A stretch of DNA of 25,205 bases from Chloroflexota bacterium (lineage in GTDB: Bacteria > Chloroflexota > Dehalococcoidia > SM23-28-2 > RBG-16-64-32), in NCBI GenBank assembly GCA_022564695.1, contig JADFKX010000009.1, forward strand, positions 1-25,205. The letters are read 5' to 3'. This document shows, piece after piece, positions 7,051 through 14,354 of this stretch. The notes beneath the pieces are model-generated. The model was not told where the DNA came from. It did no database searches and saw nothing but the letters and a program-made list of their open reading frames with translations. The position numbers were made by a program, and so were the translations under genes. How positions within the stretch are numbered: the first letter of the stretch is position 1; each line of letters begins with the position of its first letter.

Positions 7051-8001
7051 ATGAAAGTCGTCTTTATGGAGGAGGTTGAGGGTACCGCCCGCGTCGGTGA
7101 GGTCAAGAACGTCGCCGACGGCTTTGCCCGCAACTACCTGCTGCCGCGCAGGCTGGCCGCCCCCGCTACCGACCACTACATCACCATCGCCGCTGCCCGC
7201 GCCAAGAAAGAGCTGAGCCGCCAGACTAAGCTCGACGAAGAGGCTCAAGAGCACATGGTGCCTAAGATGGAGGGTCAGTCCATCACCATTGAGGTGCGCG
7301 TGGGTGAGCAGGGCAAGCTGTTCGGCTCCGTGACCGCCCGCGACATCGCTGAGGCGCTTCAGGAGGCGACGAGCGTTGAGCTGGAGCACAGGCAGGTTGA
7401 CCTGCGCCAGCCGATCCGTCAAGTCGGCTCGCAGGAGATGACGATCAATCTCACGCGTAACGTGCACGTGCCGGTAACCGTGAACGTGGAGCCGCTGGGC
7501 GGGATAGCGGAGGAGGAGAAAGCGCCGGAGGAGCCGGAAACGGAGGCTGAAGCGGTGGTGGAGGAGCCAGCGGAGGAAGAGAAGGCGGAGGCCGAGGCTG
7601 AGCCTGTAGAGGCGGAGGAGAAAGCAGAAGAGGCGCCGGAGGCCGCAGAGCAGACGAGCGAAGAACCGGAGGCGGCTGAGGAGCCAGCGGAGGAAGAGAA
7701 GGCAGAGGCCGAGGCTGAGCCTGTGGAGGCGGAGGAGAAGGCAGAAGAGGCGCCGGAGGCCGCTGAGGAGACGAGCGAAGAAGCGGAGGCGGCTGAGGAG
7801 CCGGAGGAGGCTGAAGCGACGGCTGAGGAGTCGGCGGAGGCTGAAGCGACGGCTGAGGAGCCGGAGGAGGAAGAGAAGGCAGAGGCCGAGGCTGAGCCTG
7901 TGGAGGCGGAGGAGAAGGCAGAAGAGGCGGCGGAGGCCGCTGAGGAGACGAGCGAAGAGCCAGCGGAGGCTGAAACGGCAGAGGGGGAAGAGAAGACGTA
8001 G
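7051..8001 (+). CDS. rplI: Ribosomal protein bL9 with a long acidic repeat tail
   Basis: Residues 1-150 are a complete bL9: MKVVFMEEVEGTARVGEVKN with VADGFARNYLLPRRLA (21-36), the long central helix, and a C-terminal domain with GKLFGSVTARDIA. bL9 binds 23S rRNA near the L1 stalk and affects frame maintenance and ribosome spacing. Family members usually end near residue 150; this protein runs to 316. The extra part is almost wholly Glu, Ala, Pro, Lys and Thr, and is built from tandem repeats: 39-residue units at 7561-7677, 7678-7794 and 7855-7971, with two 10-residue units (7795-7854) between. The tail should be highly acidic and disordered or helical. The reading frame is intact and GAGGAG sits 8 nt before the ATG. 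dnaB follows after 79 nt. Confidence 0.95.
   Translation: MKVVFMEEVEGTARVGEVKNVADGFARNYLLPRRLAAPATDHYITIAAARAKKELSRQTKLDEEAQEHMVPKMEGQSITIEVRVGEQGKLFGSVTARDIAEALQEATSVELEHRQVDLRQPIRQVGSQEMTINLTRNVHVPVTVNVEPLGGIAEEEKAPEEPETEAEAVVEEPAEEEKAEAEAEPVEAEEKAEEAPEAAEQTSEEPEAAEEPAEEEKAEAEAEPVEAEEKAEEAPEAAEETSEEAEAAEEPEEAEATAEESAEAEATAEEPEEEEKAEAEAEPVEAEEKAEEAAEAAEETSEEPAEAETAEGEEKT
7561..7971 (+). repeat. Tandem repeats coding the acidic tail of bL9
   Basis: Three 117-bp units, each beginning GAGGAGCCR and coding EEPAEEEKAEAEAEPVEAEE and onward, lie at 7561-7677, 7678-7794 and 7855-7971. Between the second and third are two 30-bp units (7795-7824, 7825-7854) coding EEPEEAEATA and EESAEAEATA. The first two long units are nearly identical in DNA, which suggests recent slippage or unequal recombination. 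All units are multiples of three, so the frame survives copy-number change. Confidence 0.93.
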
Positions 8002-8080
8002 GTAGGGGGGCGCAGCGTGCCTAGCCTACGTGCTGGTGAGGGGGAGGTTCGAGAAGTAGTGTCGTAGCCGGGCAGGTGTG

Positions 8081-9493
8081 ATGGTTGTCGAGGACAGGCG
8101 GGCGGAGAAGCTGCCGCCCCACGATATCGAAGCGGAGGAGGCGATCATCGCCTCCTTGATGGTTGACCCCGAAGCGGTCTACAAGATAGCGCCCGTCCTC
8201 AAGGCGGATGACTTCTTCCGCGAGAAGAATGCCTGGGCGTTCGAGGCTTGTCTGGCGCTGTGGGAGCGCAACCAGTCGATCAACCAGATCACCGTCTCCC
8301 ACGAGCTGGCCCGCCGCGGGCGGCTGGAGGAGATCGGCGGCGCGGCCTACCTTAGCCGGTTGGTCACGGATCTGCCAACCTCTGTGGGTGTTGAGCACTA
8401 CGCGGGGCTCGTCCAGCGCGACTCATCCTATCGCAAGCTGATCACCGCGGCCGGTCACATCGCTCAGATGGCGTACCAGGCCGGGCCGGATGTCGGAGAC
8501 ATACTCGCCCGCGCGGAGACGCTCATCGCGGGCATCCGCCAGGGGGAGTCGATCAGGGACTTCGTCCACGTCAAGGAGTTGCTGGAAGGCTACCTCTCGA
8601 CAGCTGACAGCGCCACCGGCGCCGTCGCTTCTGAGGCGCGAGCCATCACCACCGGCTTCATGGATCTGGATACTCTCCTGGGCGGCCTTAAGCGGATGGA
8701 CCTGATAGTGGTGGCGGCGCGTCCCAGCGTCGGCAAGACCTCGCTGGCGCTGAACTTCGCCCGAAACGCCGCGGCGCGACAGCAGGCGACTGTGGGCGTC
8801 TTCTCGGTGGAGATGGCGTCGGAGCAGATCGTCCAGCGGCTGCTGGCGGCGGAGGCGGGCGTGGACTCCACGCGGCTTGGCTTCGGCACACACTCGGACA
8901 GGGAGCAGGGGAAGATCATCAACGCCCTGGGCGTCCTCTCCGAGCTCAACATCTACTTTGACGACACGGCGACGCTCACCGTGGCCGAGATGCGGGCCAA
9001 GGCCCGGCGTCTGCACCTGGAGCGGGGGCTTGATCTTCTGATCGTCGACCACCTTCAGCTGATGCATGGCGGCCTGCGCAGCGAGAACCGAGTGCAGGAA
9101 GTGAGCCACATCACGCGCTCGCTCAAGGAGCTGGCGCGCGACCTGGACGTGCCGGTTATCGCCTGCTCCCAGCTCTCGCGCGCGGCGGAAGCCCGGCCCA
9201 CGCACATCCCGCAGCTCTCCGACCTGCGCGACTCCGGCAGCATTGAGCAGGACGCGGACGTGGTGATGTTCATCTATCGTGAGGAGAAGCACGTAGACCG
9301 CGATGAGTGGCAGCGACAACACCCCGACCGGCCCGCCGAGAACTACCCCGCGGGCATCGCTCAGATCATCATCGCCAAGCACCGCAACGGGCCCACGGGC
9401 ACTATCCATCTTCGCTTCCGCGAGAAGATCGCCCGGTTCGAGGACCTTCTGGCGAGGGATCCCGAGGAGGGGCAATGGGGCGAGGAGGCGTAG
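8081..9493 (+). CDS. dnaB: Replicative DNA helicase DnaB
   Basis: Read from ATG 8081 (a GTG lies just before, at 8078), the protein has 470 residues, a normal length with no intein. The N-terminal helical domain starts PPHDIEAEEAIIASLM; the RecA-like motor domain has TTGFMDLDTLLGGL, the Walker A ARPSVGKTS (213-221, Lys219), Walker B LLIVDHLQL (319-327), ACSQLSRAAEAR (361-372) and SDLRDSGSIEQDADVV (380-395). It forms the hexameric helicase that unwinds DNA at the replication fork and recruits primase. It follows rplI, a common bacterial pairing, and overlaps the DnaD-like gene by 19 nt, implying translational coupling with the helicase-loading genes behind it. Confidence 0.97.
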   Translation: MVVEDRRAEKLPPHDIEAEEAIIASLMVDPEAVYKIAPVLKADDFFREKNAWAFEACLALWERNQSINQITVSHELARRGRLEEIGGAAYLSRLVTDLPTSVGVEHYAGLVQRDSSYRKLITAAGHIAQMAYQAGPDVGDILARAETLIAGIRQGESIRDFVHVKELLEGYLSTADSATGAVASEARAITTGFMDLDTLLGGLKRMDLIVVAARPSVGKTSLALNFARNAAARQQATVGVFSVEMASEQIVQRLLAAEAGVDSTRLGFGTHSDREQGKIINALGVLSELNIYFDDTATLTVAEMRAKARRLHLERGLDLLIVDHLQLMHGGLRSENRVQEVSHITRSLKELARDLDVPVIACSQLSRAAEARPTHIPQLSDLRDSGSIEQDADVVMFIYREEKHVDRDEWQRQHPDRPAENYPAGIAQIIIAKHRNGPTGTIHLRFREKIARFEDLLARDPEEGQWGEEA

Positions 9494-10245
9494 GGGAGGC
9501 GCGCCCGGCCGGCGCCGGCGATGAGCCTTGCCTGCCGGCAGGCAGGTTCGCCGGCTTCGCCAGCTCCGGCCTGACTACAGTTGTGCCCAACGTATTCTTC
9601 TCGCGGCTGTTGCCGGGCATCGAGAAACCGGAGGAGCTTGTCGTCTCGCTGTACCTGTTCTACCTGCACGGTCGCGGGCGTGGCTGGCCGCGCCTGTTTA
9701 GCGAACGGCAGCTGGCCGCTGACGCCGGGCTGATGCGATCCTTGGCCAATATCAGCGAGCTGACTCCCGAAGGGGCGCTGAAGGAGGGTCTGTCGCGGGC
9801 GGTGTCTCGCGGTACCGCTATTCGTGTGGCTGTTCAGGAGGCTGGCCAGCAGGGCGAGGCGTATCTGTTGAACATCCCAGCTAACAAGCGCGCCATTGAA
9901 CGGCTGCAGGGGACAGAGTTGCGCCTCGACGAGCCGCCGCCGCCGGCGGCGCCTGCCGAGGTCCCGAACATCTTCGCTCTGTACGAGGAGAACATCGGCG
10001 CTATCACCCCCCTCATCGCCGACGAACTCAAGGATGCCGAGGAACGCTACTTGCCGAAGTGGATCGAGAAGGCGTTCCGGGAGGCGGTGAGCCTGAACAA
10101 GCGCAGCTGGCGCTACATTGAGGCGATCCTGCGCCGATATGAAGCGGAAGGACCTGACGATGAAGAAGCTGGACGAGATACTGAAGCAGACTGGCTTGAG
10201 CGCCGTTACGCCCGCGGCAAGCGCGACGCCAGCCGGCTCCGCTGA
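9475..10245 (+). CDS. DnaD-like replication initiation protein
   Basis: ATG 9475 has a strong GAGGAGG 5 nt upstream and lies inside the end of dnaB. The product has 256 residues. After a poor Gly/Ala/Pro start, the conserved part begins near TTVVPNVFFSRLLPGIEKPEELVVSLYLFYL, like the N-terminal winged-helix region of DnaD-family proteins. The C-terminal NIFALYEENIGAITPLIADE, continuing to SLNKRSWRYIEAILRRYE, is a clear DnaB_2/DnaD domain (PF07261 type), which in Firmicutes remodels DNA and helps load the helicase. The last residues (DWLERRYARGK) resemble the short tail motif after this domain. The gene overlaps the helicase-loader gene by 86 nt in another frame. A palindrome is translated within the first 25 codons, so the true N-terminus could be later, though no better start signal is seen. 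Confidence 0.82.
   Translation: MGRGGVGEARPAGAGDEPCLPAGRFAGFASSGLTTVVPNVFFSRLLPGIEKPEELVVSLYLFYLHGRGRGWPRLFSERQLAADAGLMRSLANISELTPEGALKEGLSRAVSRGTAIRVAVQEAGQQGEAYLLNIPANKRAIERLQGTELRLDEPPPPAAPAEVPNIFALYEENIGAITPLIADELKDAEERYLPKWIEKAFREAVSLNKRSWRYIEAILRRYEAEGPDDEEAGRDTEADWLERRYARGKRDASRLR
9530..9543. repeat. Perfect palindrome GCCTGCCGGCAGGC near the DnaD-like start
   Basis: A 14-nt perfect palindrome, followed directly by AGG so that a direct CAGG repeat results. It lies in codons 19-23 of the DnaD-like gene, in the unconserved N-terminus. It resembles short dispersed palindromes of the CCTGCCGGCAGG type that I recall from high-copy repeats in several uncultured bacterial groups. Only one copy is noticed in this window, so the repeat status is inference. 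Confidence 0.4.
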
Positions 10246-11575
10246 CGAACCGGCAGACGACGTTTGCCCCTCCTGCGGCGGCGCCGGTTTCGTGCGCAAG
10301 AACGTGCGATTGGGCCACCCCGATTTCGGTAAGGCGTTCCCCTGCCAGTGCACCGAGGATGAGCGCACCGATCAGCGTCTGGCCCGCCTCCAGCGCTATA
10401 GCAACCTGGGCGCCCTGCTGCGTCTCACCTTCGATGACCTGGTGGCGCGCGGACGCAGCCCTAACCAGCAGGACCAGGAGCGTTTCGCGCGGGCCGTGGC
10501 CGACGCCCGCGAGTTCGCCCAGGAGCCTTCCGGCTGGCTCGTGCTCAGCGGCCCCAGCGGCTGCGGCAAGACGCATCTCGCCGCCGCCATCGCCAACGCC
10601 TGCATCGAAGGTGGCCGCCCGGCGCTGTTCATGGTGGTGCCGGACCTGCTGGACCACCTGCGCGCCGCCTACCAGCCGGACAGCGAGATCGGCTACGATG
10701 AGCTGTTCGAGATGGTGCGTAGCGCGCCCCTGCTTATCCTCGACGACCTGGGGATGCACAGCTCCACCCCCTGGGCGGACGAGAAGCTGTACCAGCTTAT
10801 CAACCACCGCTACCAGGGCCGCCTGCCCACCGTGTTCACCACCGCCAAGGAGATCAGCGATCTGGACCCGCGCCTCCAGACCAGGCTGGGGGACGTGTCG
10901 CTGTCCAGATTGCACCACCTGGAGTCCGGCCCAGCGGGCGGACTCGGCGATCTGGACGCGCTGGACCTTCCGCTGCTGCAGCGGATGACGTTTAAGACGT
11001 TCGACCCGCAACGCATAGACTCTGACCGCGAAGAATTGAAGCTCATCCAACACGCCCAGCGGCAGGCCCTGAAGTTCGCGGAGGAGCCGAAGGACTGGCT
11101 TGTGTTCGCTGGTAAGGCCGGCCGCGGCAAGACGCGCCTTGCCGCCGCTATCGGCAACTACCGCCGCCAGGCGGACCCGGGAGTGCTGTTCGTCGTCGTG
11201 CCCGACCTGCTGGACCGTCTGCGCTCCAGCTTCAACTCCCAGAACCCGAAGGCGTTCGATGATCTGTTCGAGCGGGTGCGGAGCGCTCCGCTTCTGATCC
11301 TGGACGATTTAGGCTCCCAGACCGGCACTGCATGGGCGGAGGAGAAGCTGTTCCAGCTCCTGAACTATCGCTACAACGCTTGCCTGCCGACGGTCATCAC
11401 CACGAGTCTCACAGTGAAGGATATGAACGCTCGGCTCGCCTCCCGCCTGACGGACCCCCAGGTCAGCACAGTCCTGAGGATGGGCAGCTTCGACTTCCTG
11501 GGTGGGGAGGGGGAAGGGGAGCGGGGGCGGAGCGGCAAACGGTACCCAGCCCGCGGCCGCGGGCGGCGGAGCTAG
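10160..11575 (+). CDS. Double-AAA+ DnaC/DnaI-like helicase loader
   Basis: ATG 10160 is preceded by AAGGA with a 7-nt spacing and gives 471 residues, roughly twice the usual AAA+ core. A Cys4 zinc site comes first (Cys36, 39, 62, 64 in CPSCGGAGFV and FPCQC), as in DnaI-type loaders. The first AAA+ domain has Walker A GPSGCGKT (131-138), Walker B LLILDD (191-196) and TRLGD (241-245). The second has Walker A GKAGRGKT (318-325), Walker B LLILDD (378-383) and SRLTD (428-432). The domains align over about 150 residues, including VVPDLLDxLR, VRSAPLLILDDLG and WAxEKLxQL, so they arose by duplication. By context (dnaB, DnaD-like) it loads DnaB. IstB-type transposition ATPases share the fold, but no transposase is present. 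The C-terminus is Gly/Arg-rich and basic. Confidence 0.88.
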   Translation: MKKLDEILKQTGLSAVTPAASATPAGSADEPADDVCPSCGGAGFVRKNVRLGHPDFGKAFPCQCTEDERTDQRLARLQRYSNLGALLRLTFDDLVARGRSPNQQDQERFARAVADAREFAQEPSGWLVLSGPSGCGKTHLAAAIANACIEGGRPALFMVVPDLLDHLRAAYQPDSEIGYDELFEMVRSAPLLILDDLGMHSSTPWADEKLYQLINHRYQGRLPTVFTTAKEISDLDPRLQTRLGDVSLSRLHHLESGPAGGLGDLDALDLPLLQRMTFKTFDPQRIDSDREELKLIQHAQRQALKFAEEPKDWLVFAGKAGRGKTRLAAAIGNYRRQADPGVLFVVVPDLLDRLRSSFNSQNPKAFDDLFERVRSAPLLILDDLGSQTGTAWAEEKLFQLLNYRYNACLPTVITTSLTVKDMNARLASRLTDPQVSTVLRMGSFDFLGGEGEGERGRSGKRYPARGRGRRS

Positions 11576-12123
11576 GCCCGCTTGCGGCTGGTGTCGCGCC
11601 TCCCCTTCAGCCAGTCCCGCAGCGCCCAGTTGGTTGTCTCGTAGGCCAGCTCGTCCCAGGGGATATCCTCCGGCCGGAACCAGCGCGCCTCCAGCGCCTC
11701 CCGCCCCGGCTTCACCTCGCCGCCGGTGATGCGGCCGCGGTAGACGATGGAGACGATGCCCGGCGTGTGCGGCGCCGGCCGTGAGTAGACGCCCACCAGC
11801 TTGCCAATGCTTACCTGGATGCCCACCTCCTCCTGCGCCTCCCGCGCGGCGCACTCCTCCGCCGTCTCGTCTATCTCCATGAAGCCGCCGGGGAACGTCC
11901 AGGCCCCGTAGCGAGGTTCGATCGCACGCCGCATCAGTAGGATGCGGCCGCGCCGCTCCGGAATCACCCCCACGATGAGCTTGGGGTTAACGTACAGGAT
12001 GTGGCCGCGGTCGCAGACCAGCCGCGGCCGGTCTTCGGTTGGCAGGGGGCGGAGGACGAGGGGAGCGGCGCAATTGGGGCAGTACTGAGGGTCTTCGCCG
12101 GGTGCGGGCGGTTGTTGGGTCAC
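11572..12123 (-). CDS. NUDIX hydrolase with N-terminal zinc ribbon
   Basis: A 183-residue protein with a zinc ribbon (CPNC, Cys15 and 18; CDRGH, Cys37 and His41), followed by VNPKLIVGVIP and a complete NUDIX box at residues 80-102: G80, E86, R94, E95, E98, E99 and G101 fit GX5EX7REUXEEXGU. Family members hydrolyse nucleoside diphosphates linked to another moiety; the zinc ribbon plus YVNPK arrangement is like the NudC/NADH pyrophosphatase side of the family, but substrate cannot be read from sequence. The stop overlaps that of the convergent helicase-loader gene within CTAG (11572-11575), so no separate terminator fits between them. It lies 6 nt downstream of the molybdopterin synthase gene, so the two are probably one transcript. 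Confidence 0.92.
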   Translation of the reverse strand: MTQQPPAPGEDPQYCPNCAAPLVLRPLPTEDRPRLVCDRGHILYVNPKLIVGVIPERRGRILLMRRAIEPRYGAWTFPGGFMEIDETAEECAAREAQEEVGIQVSIGKLVGVYSRPAPHTPGIVSIVYRGRITGGEVKPGREALEARWFRPEDIPWDELAYETTNWALRDWLKGRRDTSRKRA

Positions 12124-12129
12124 AGGCGC

Positions 12130-12822
12130 TTAGGGAGATTCCTCGCTCACCGGCTCGCCCTCGATCCACACCTCGCCGCCCTCCCATACCTCCTTCTTCC
12201 AGATCGGTACGCTCTCCTTGAACCGGTCGACGAGGTGGTGGCAGGCCTCGAACGCCTCCTTGCGGTGGGGCGAGGAGACGGCGATGAGCAGAGACGTCTC
12301 CCCGATCTCCAGGCGACCGGTTCGGTGCTGCATCGCAACGTCCGTGAGGGGCCAGCGCTCCAGCGCCTCCTCCGCGATCCGGCGCATCACCCGCGTGGCC
12401 ATCTCCGGATAGGCGTCGTACTCCAGGTACAGCACCCGGCGCCCTCTGCTGTTATCGCGCACGACGCCCAGGAACAGCGCCACGGCGCCGCTCTCGTCTT
12501 TGCGGACGGCGTTGGTCAGCCGTTGCGGGTCCAGCGGCTCCGGGGTGACCTCAAACAGCCCTTCGACAGGCTCAGGGCCGCCGCCGCTAACGGGCGGTAT
12601 CAGCGCCAGCTCGTCGCCGACGCGCAGGGGATGGTTAGCGGTGACGTATTCGGCGTTCACGGCGTACATCAGGCTGTCGGCGTGGTCGGCCAGCTCAGGG
12701 AAGCGCCGGCAGAGAACGCGAAACGCCTCGGCCACGCTCAGCCCCTCGCCCAGCTCCACCTCCGTCTCCCGCGTGCCCGCCAGCTCTGCCAGGCGGGCGA
12801 AGAAGCGTACCTTTGCCTTCAT
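12130..12822 (-). CDS. MoaD-MoaE fusion, molybdopterin synthase
   Basis: A 230-residue protein. Residues 1-81 are a ubiquitin-fold MoaD (KAKVRFFARLAELAG, ending LALIPPVSGG), and residues 89-230 are MoaE, with FLGVVRDNSRG, LEYDAYPEMA, QHRTGRLEIGE, SSPHRKEAFEACHHLVDRFK and the active-site region VPIWKKEVW. The enzyme adds the two dithiolene sulfurs to cPMP during molybdenum cofactor synthesis. MoaD must present a free C-terminal Gly-Gly thiocarboxylate, so the fusion should be cleaved after Gly81; fused, processed enzymes are known from Mycobacterium tuberculosis (MoaX) and Deinococcus. The junction residues (about 83-88, PEPVEG) are coded by a short dispersed repeat. No other moa genes are in the window. 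Confidence 0.93.
   Translation of the reverse strand: MKAKVRFFARLAELAGTRETEVELGEGLSVAEAFRVLCRRFPELADHADSLMYAVNAEYVTANHPLRVGDELALIPPVSGGGPEPVEGLFEVTPEPLDPQRLTNAVRKDESGAVALFLGVVRDNSRGRRVLYLEYDAYPEMATRVMRRIAEEALERWPLTDVAMQHRTGRLEIGETSLLIAVSSPHRKEAFEACHHLVDRFKESVPIWKKEVWEGGEVWIEGEPVSEESP
12559..12579. repeat. Short dispersed-type repeat at the MoaD-MoaE junction
   Basis: CCCTTCGACAGGCTCAGGG with CC following; the minus strand reads CCTGAGCCTGTCGAAGG, an imperfect palindrome. From general knowledge this is a high-copy intergenic repeat in several bacterial lineages, often translated as PEPVEG or FDRLRA when it lies in a gene. Here it is in frame and codes PEPVEG directly after the MoaD Gly-Gly-Gly. 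One copy is seen in the window. Confidence 0.6.
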
Positions 12823-12894
12823 TGCGAATCCAGTCTAGTGCACGATGCGCAAGGGCGGCAAGGATGGGCGACGATGGCGCGCCCTGGGCCTCGG

Positions 12895-12903
12895 TGATAC
12901 GAT
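12895..12903 (+). promoter_or_regulatory. Candidate extended -10 promoter of the S1P-lyase-like gene
   Basis: TGATACGAT (TGn plus TACGAT), with no good -35 box. It would start RNA near 12910, about 70 nt before the chosen ATG at 12980. The same TGn-TACGAT core precedes purL. Confidence 0.35.
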
Positions 12904-12979
12904 GTCGGCGCATCAGCGGCGGACGCCGGCGCAGACCCCGCCCGGCCCGCCGGCCTCGCCCCACCAGGAGGAGCCCGAC

Positions 12980-14350
12980 ATGAAGCTACCGACGACCGGG
13001 AAACCGCACGATGAGCTGCTGGCCGGGATGCGCGCGCAGCAAAGGGATGACGCAGACTGGCACAGCGGCAAGATATGGAGCCTGGTGTACTTCGCGGGTG
13101 ACGACGTCGCCGAGGTGTTGAAAGAGGCCTACACTACTTTCTTTTACACAAACGGCCTCAGCGTTGCGGCCTTCAAGAGCCTCAGGAAGTTCGAGTCCGA
13201 GGTGATCGCCATGACGGCCGAGCTGCTGGGCAGCAGCGAGGCGGTCGGCAACATGACGTCGGGCGGCACGGAGAGCATCCTGATGGCGATCAAGACGGCC
13301 AGGGACATGGCCCGCGACCAGCGGCCCGGCCTGACGGAGCCGGAGATGGTGCTACCGGTCACCGCGCACCCTGCCTTCGAGAAGGGGGCTCATTACTTCG
13401 GCGTGAAGCCGGTGCACATCCCCGTGCGTGATGACTTCCGCGCCGACGTGGAGGCCGCGAAGGCTGCGATCACCGATAAAACGGTGCTTATCGTCGGCTC
13501 GGCGCTGTGCTACCCCTACGGCACCATCGACCCGATCCCCGAGCTGGCGGCGCTCGCTCAGGAGAGGGGGATCGGCTGCCACGTTGACGCCTGCGTGGGC
13601 GGCTTCATCCTCCCCTTCCTGCCCCGTCTGGGCTACAAGGTGCCGGCCTGGGACTTCAGCGTCCCGGGAGTCACGTCCATCTCCGCGGACCTGCACAAGT
13701 ACGGCTACGCCGCCAGGGGCTCATCGACCGTCGTGTACCGGAGCAAGGAGATCAGGCGGTACCAGTTCTTCACCTATGCTGACTGGCCGGGCGGCCTCTA
13801 CGGCTCGCCGACTATGGCCGGGAGCCGGCCGGGCGGGGCGATCGCCGCCGCCTGGGCCGTTCTGAACTACCTGGGCGAAGACGGCTACCTGCGGCTGGCG
13901 CGGACGGTGATGGACACCGCCCGGAAGCTGATAGACGGCATCAACGCCATCGACGGCCTGCACGTGATCGGCGAGCCCGACGCCAGCATCTTCTCCTTCA
14001 CCGCCGACGCCGTCGACATCTATGCTGTGGGCGATGCGATGGACACTCGGGGCTGGCAGTTGGACCGCCAGCAGATGCCGCCGAAGCTGCACCTGGTGGT
14101 GACGCCCGCCCACGAGAAGATCGCGGGGACGTTCCTGGCCGATCTGGAGTGGGCGACCGGCAGCGTGGCCACGGATGGGCCGACGCCCGGCGGCAGAGCG
14201 GCGATGTACGGGATGCTGGGCTCGCTGCCGGATCGCGGCGCGGTGGAGAAGGTGATCATGGACTTTATGGACCGCGCGACTGAGTCCAAACAGGAAGACC
14301 CGATGGCGGGCCTGCCCGGCGGGACCGACGGCGGCTCAGTGAAGTCCTGA
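12980..14350 (+). CDS. PLP-dependent lyase/decarboxylase, sphingosine-1-phosphate lyase-like
   Basis: ATG 12980 is chosen because AGGAGG ends 9 nt upstream; an open frame extends back to 12845, but the extra residues are low-complexity and unlike the family. The 456-residue enzyme belongs to the group II PLP decarboxylase family: NMTSGGTESILMA (91-103), HVDACVGGF (201-209) with the PLP-contacting Asp203, and SADLHKYGYAARGSSTVVYR (235-254) with the Schiff-base Lys240. HKYGYA followed by GSSxVxYR is typical of the sphingosine-1-phosphate lyase branch rather than glutamate decarboxylase. The true substrate is unknown; bacterial members also act on other phosphorylated amino alcohols or amino acids. 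The promoter candidate lies at 12895. comF follows after 4 nt. Confidence 0.9.
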   Translation: MKLPTTGKPHDELLAGMRAQQRDDADWHSGKIWSLVYFAGDDVAEVLKEAYTTFFYTNGLSVAAFKSLRKFESEVIAMTAELLGSSEAVGNMTSGGTESILMAIKTARDMARDQRPGLTEPEMVLPVTAHPAFEKGAHYFGVKPVHIPVRDDFRADVEAAKAAITDKTVLIVGSALCYPYGTIDPIPELAALAQERGIGCHVDACVGGFILPFLPRLGYKVPAWDFSVPGVTSISADLHKYGYAARGSSTVVYRSKEIRRYQFFTYADWPGGLYGSPTMAGSRPGGAIAAAWAVLNYLGEDGYLRLARTVMDTARKLIDGINAIDGLHVIGEPDASIFSFTADAVDIYAVGDAMDTRGWQLDRQQMPPKLHLVVTPAHEKIAGTFLADLEWATGSVATDGPTPGGRAAMYGMLGSLPDRGAVEKVIMDFMDRATESKQEDPMAGLPGGTDGGSVKS

Positions 14351-14354
14351 CGCC

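Noticed and set aside
7561..7971. Regular repeats that could suggest a CRISPR array
   Set aside because: The units are contiguous, in frame, without spacers, and code the bL9 tail.
8423..9475. Long antisense open frame (350 codons) opposite dnaB
   Set aside because: It mirrors dnaB codon structure and its translation resembles no protein.
10028..11053. Antisense open frame (341 codons) opposite the loader gene
   Set aside because: The sense strand has two intact AAA+ domains; the antisense translation shows no domain.
10160..11575. IstB-type transposition ATPase of an IS21 element
   Set aside because: There is no transposase, terminal repeat or target duplication, and the context is dnaB and a DnaD-like gene.
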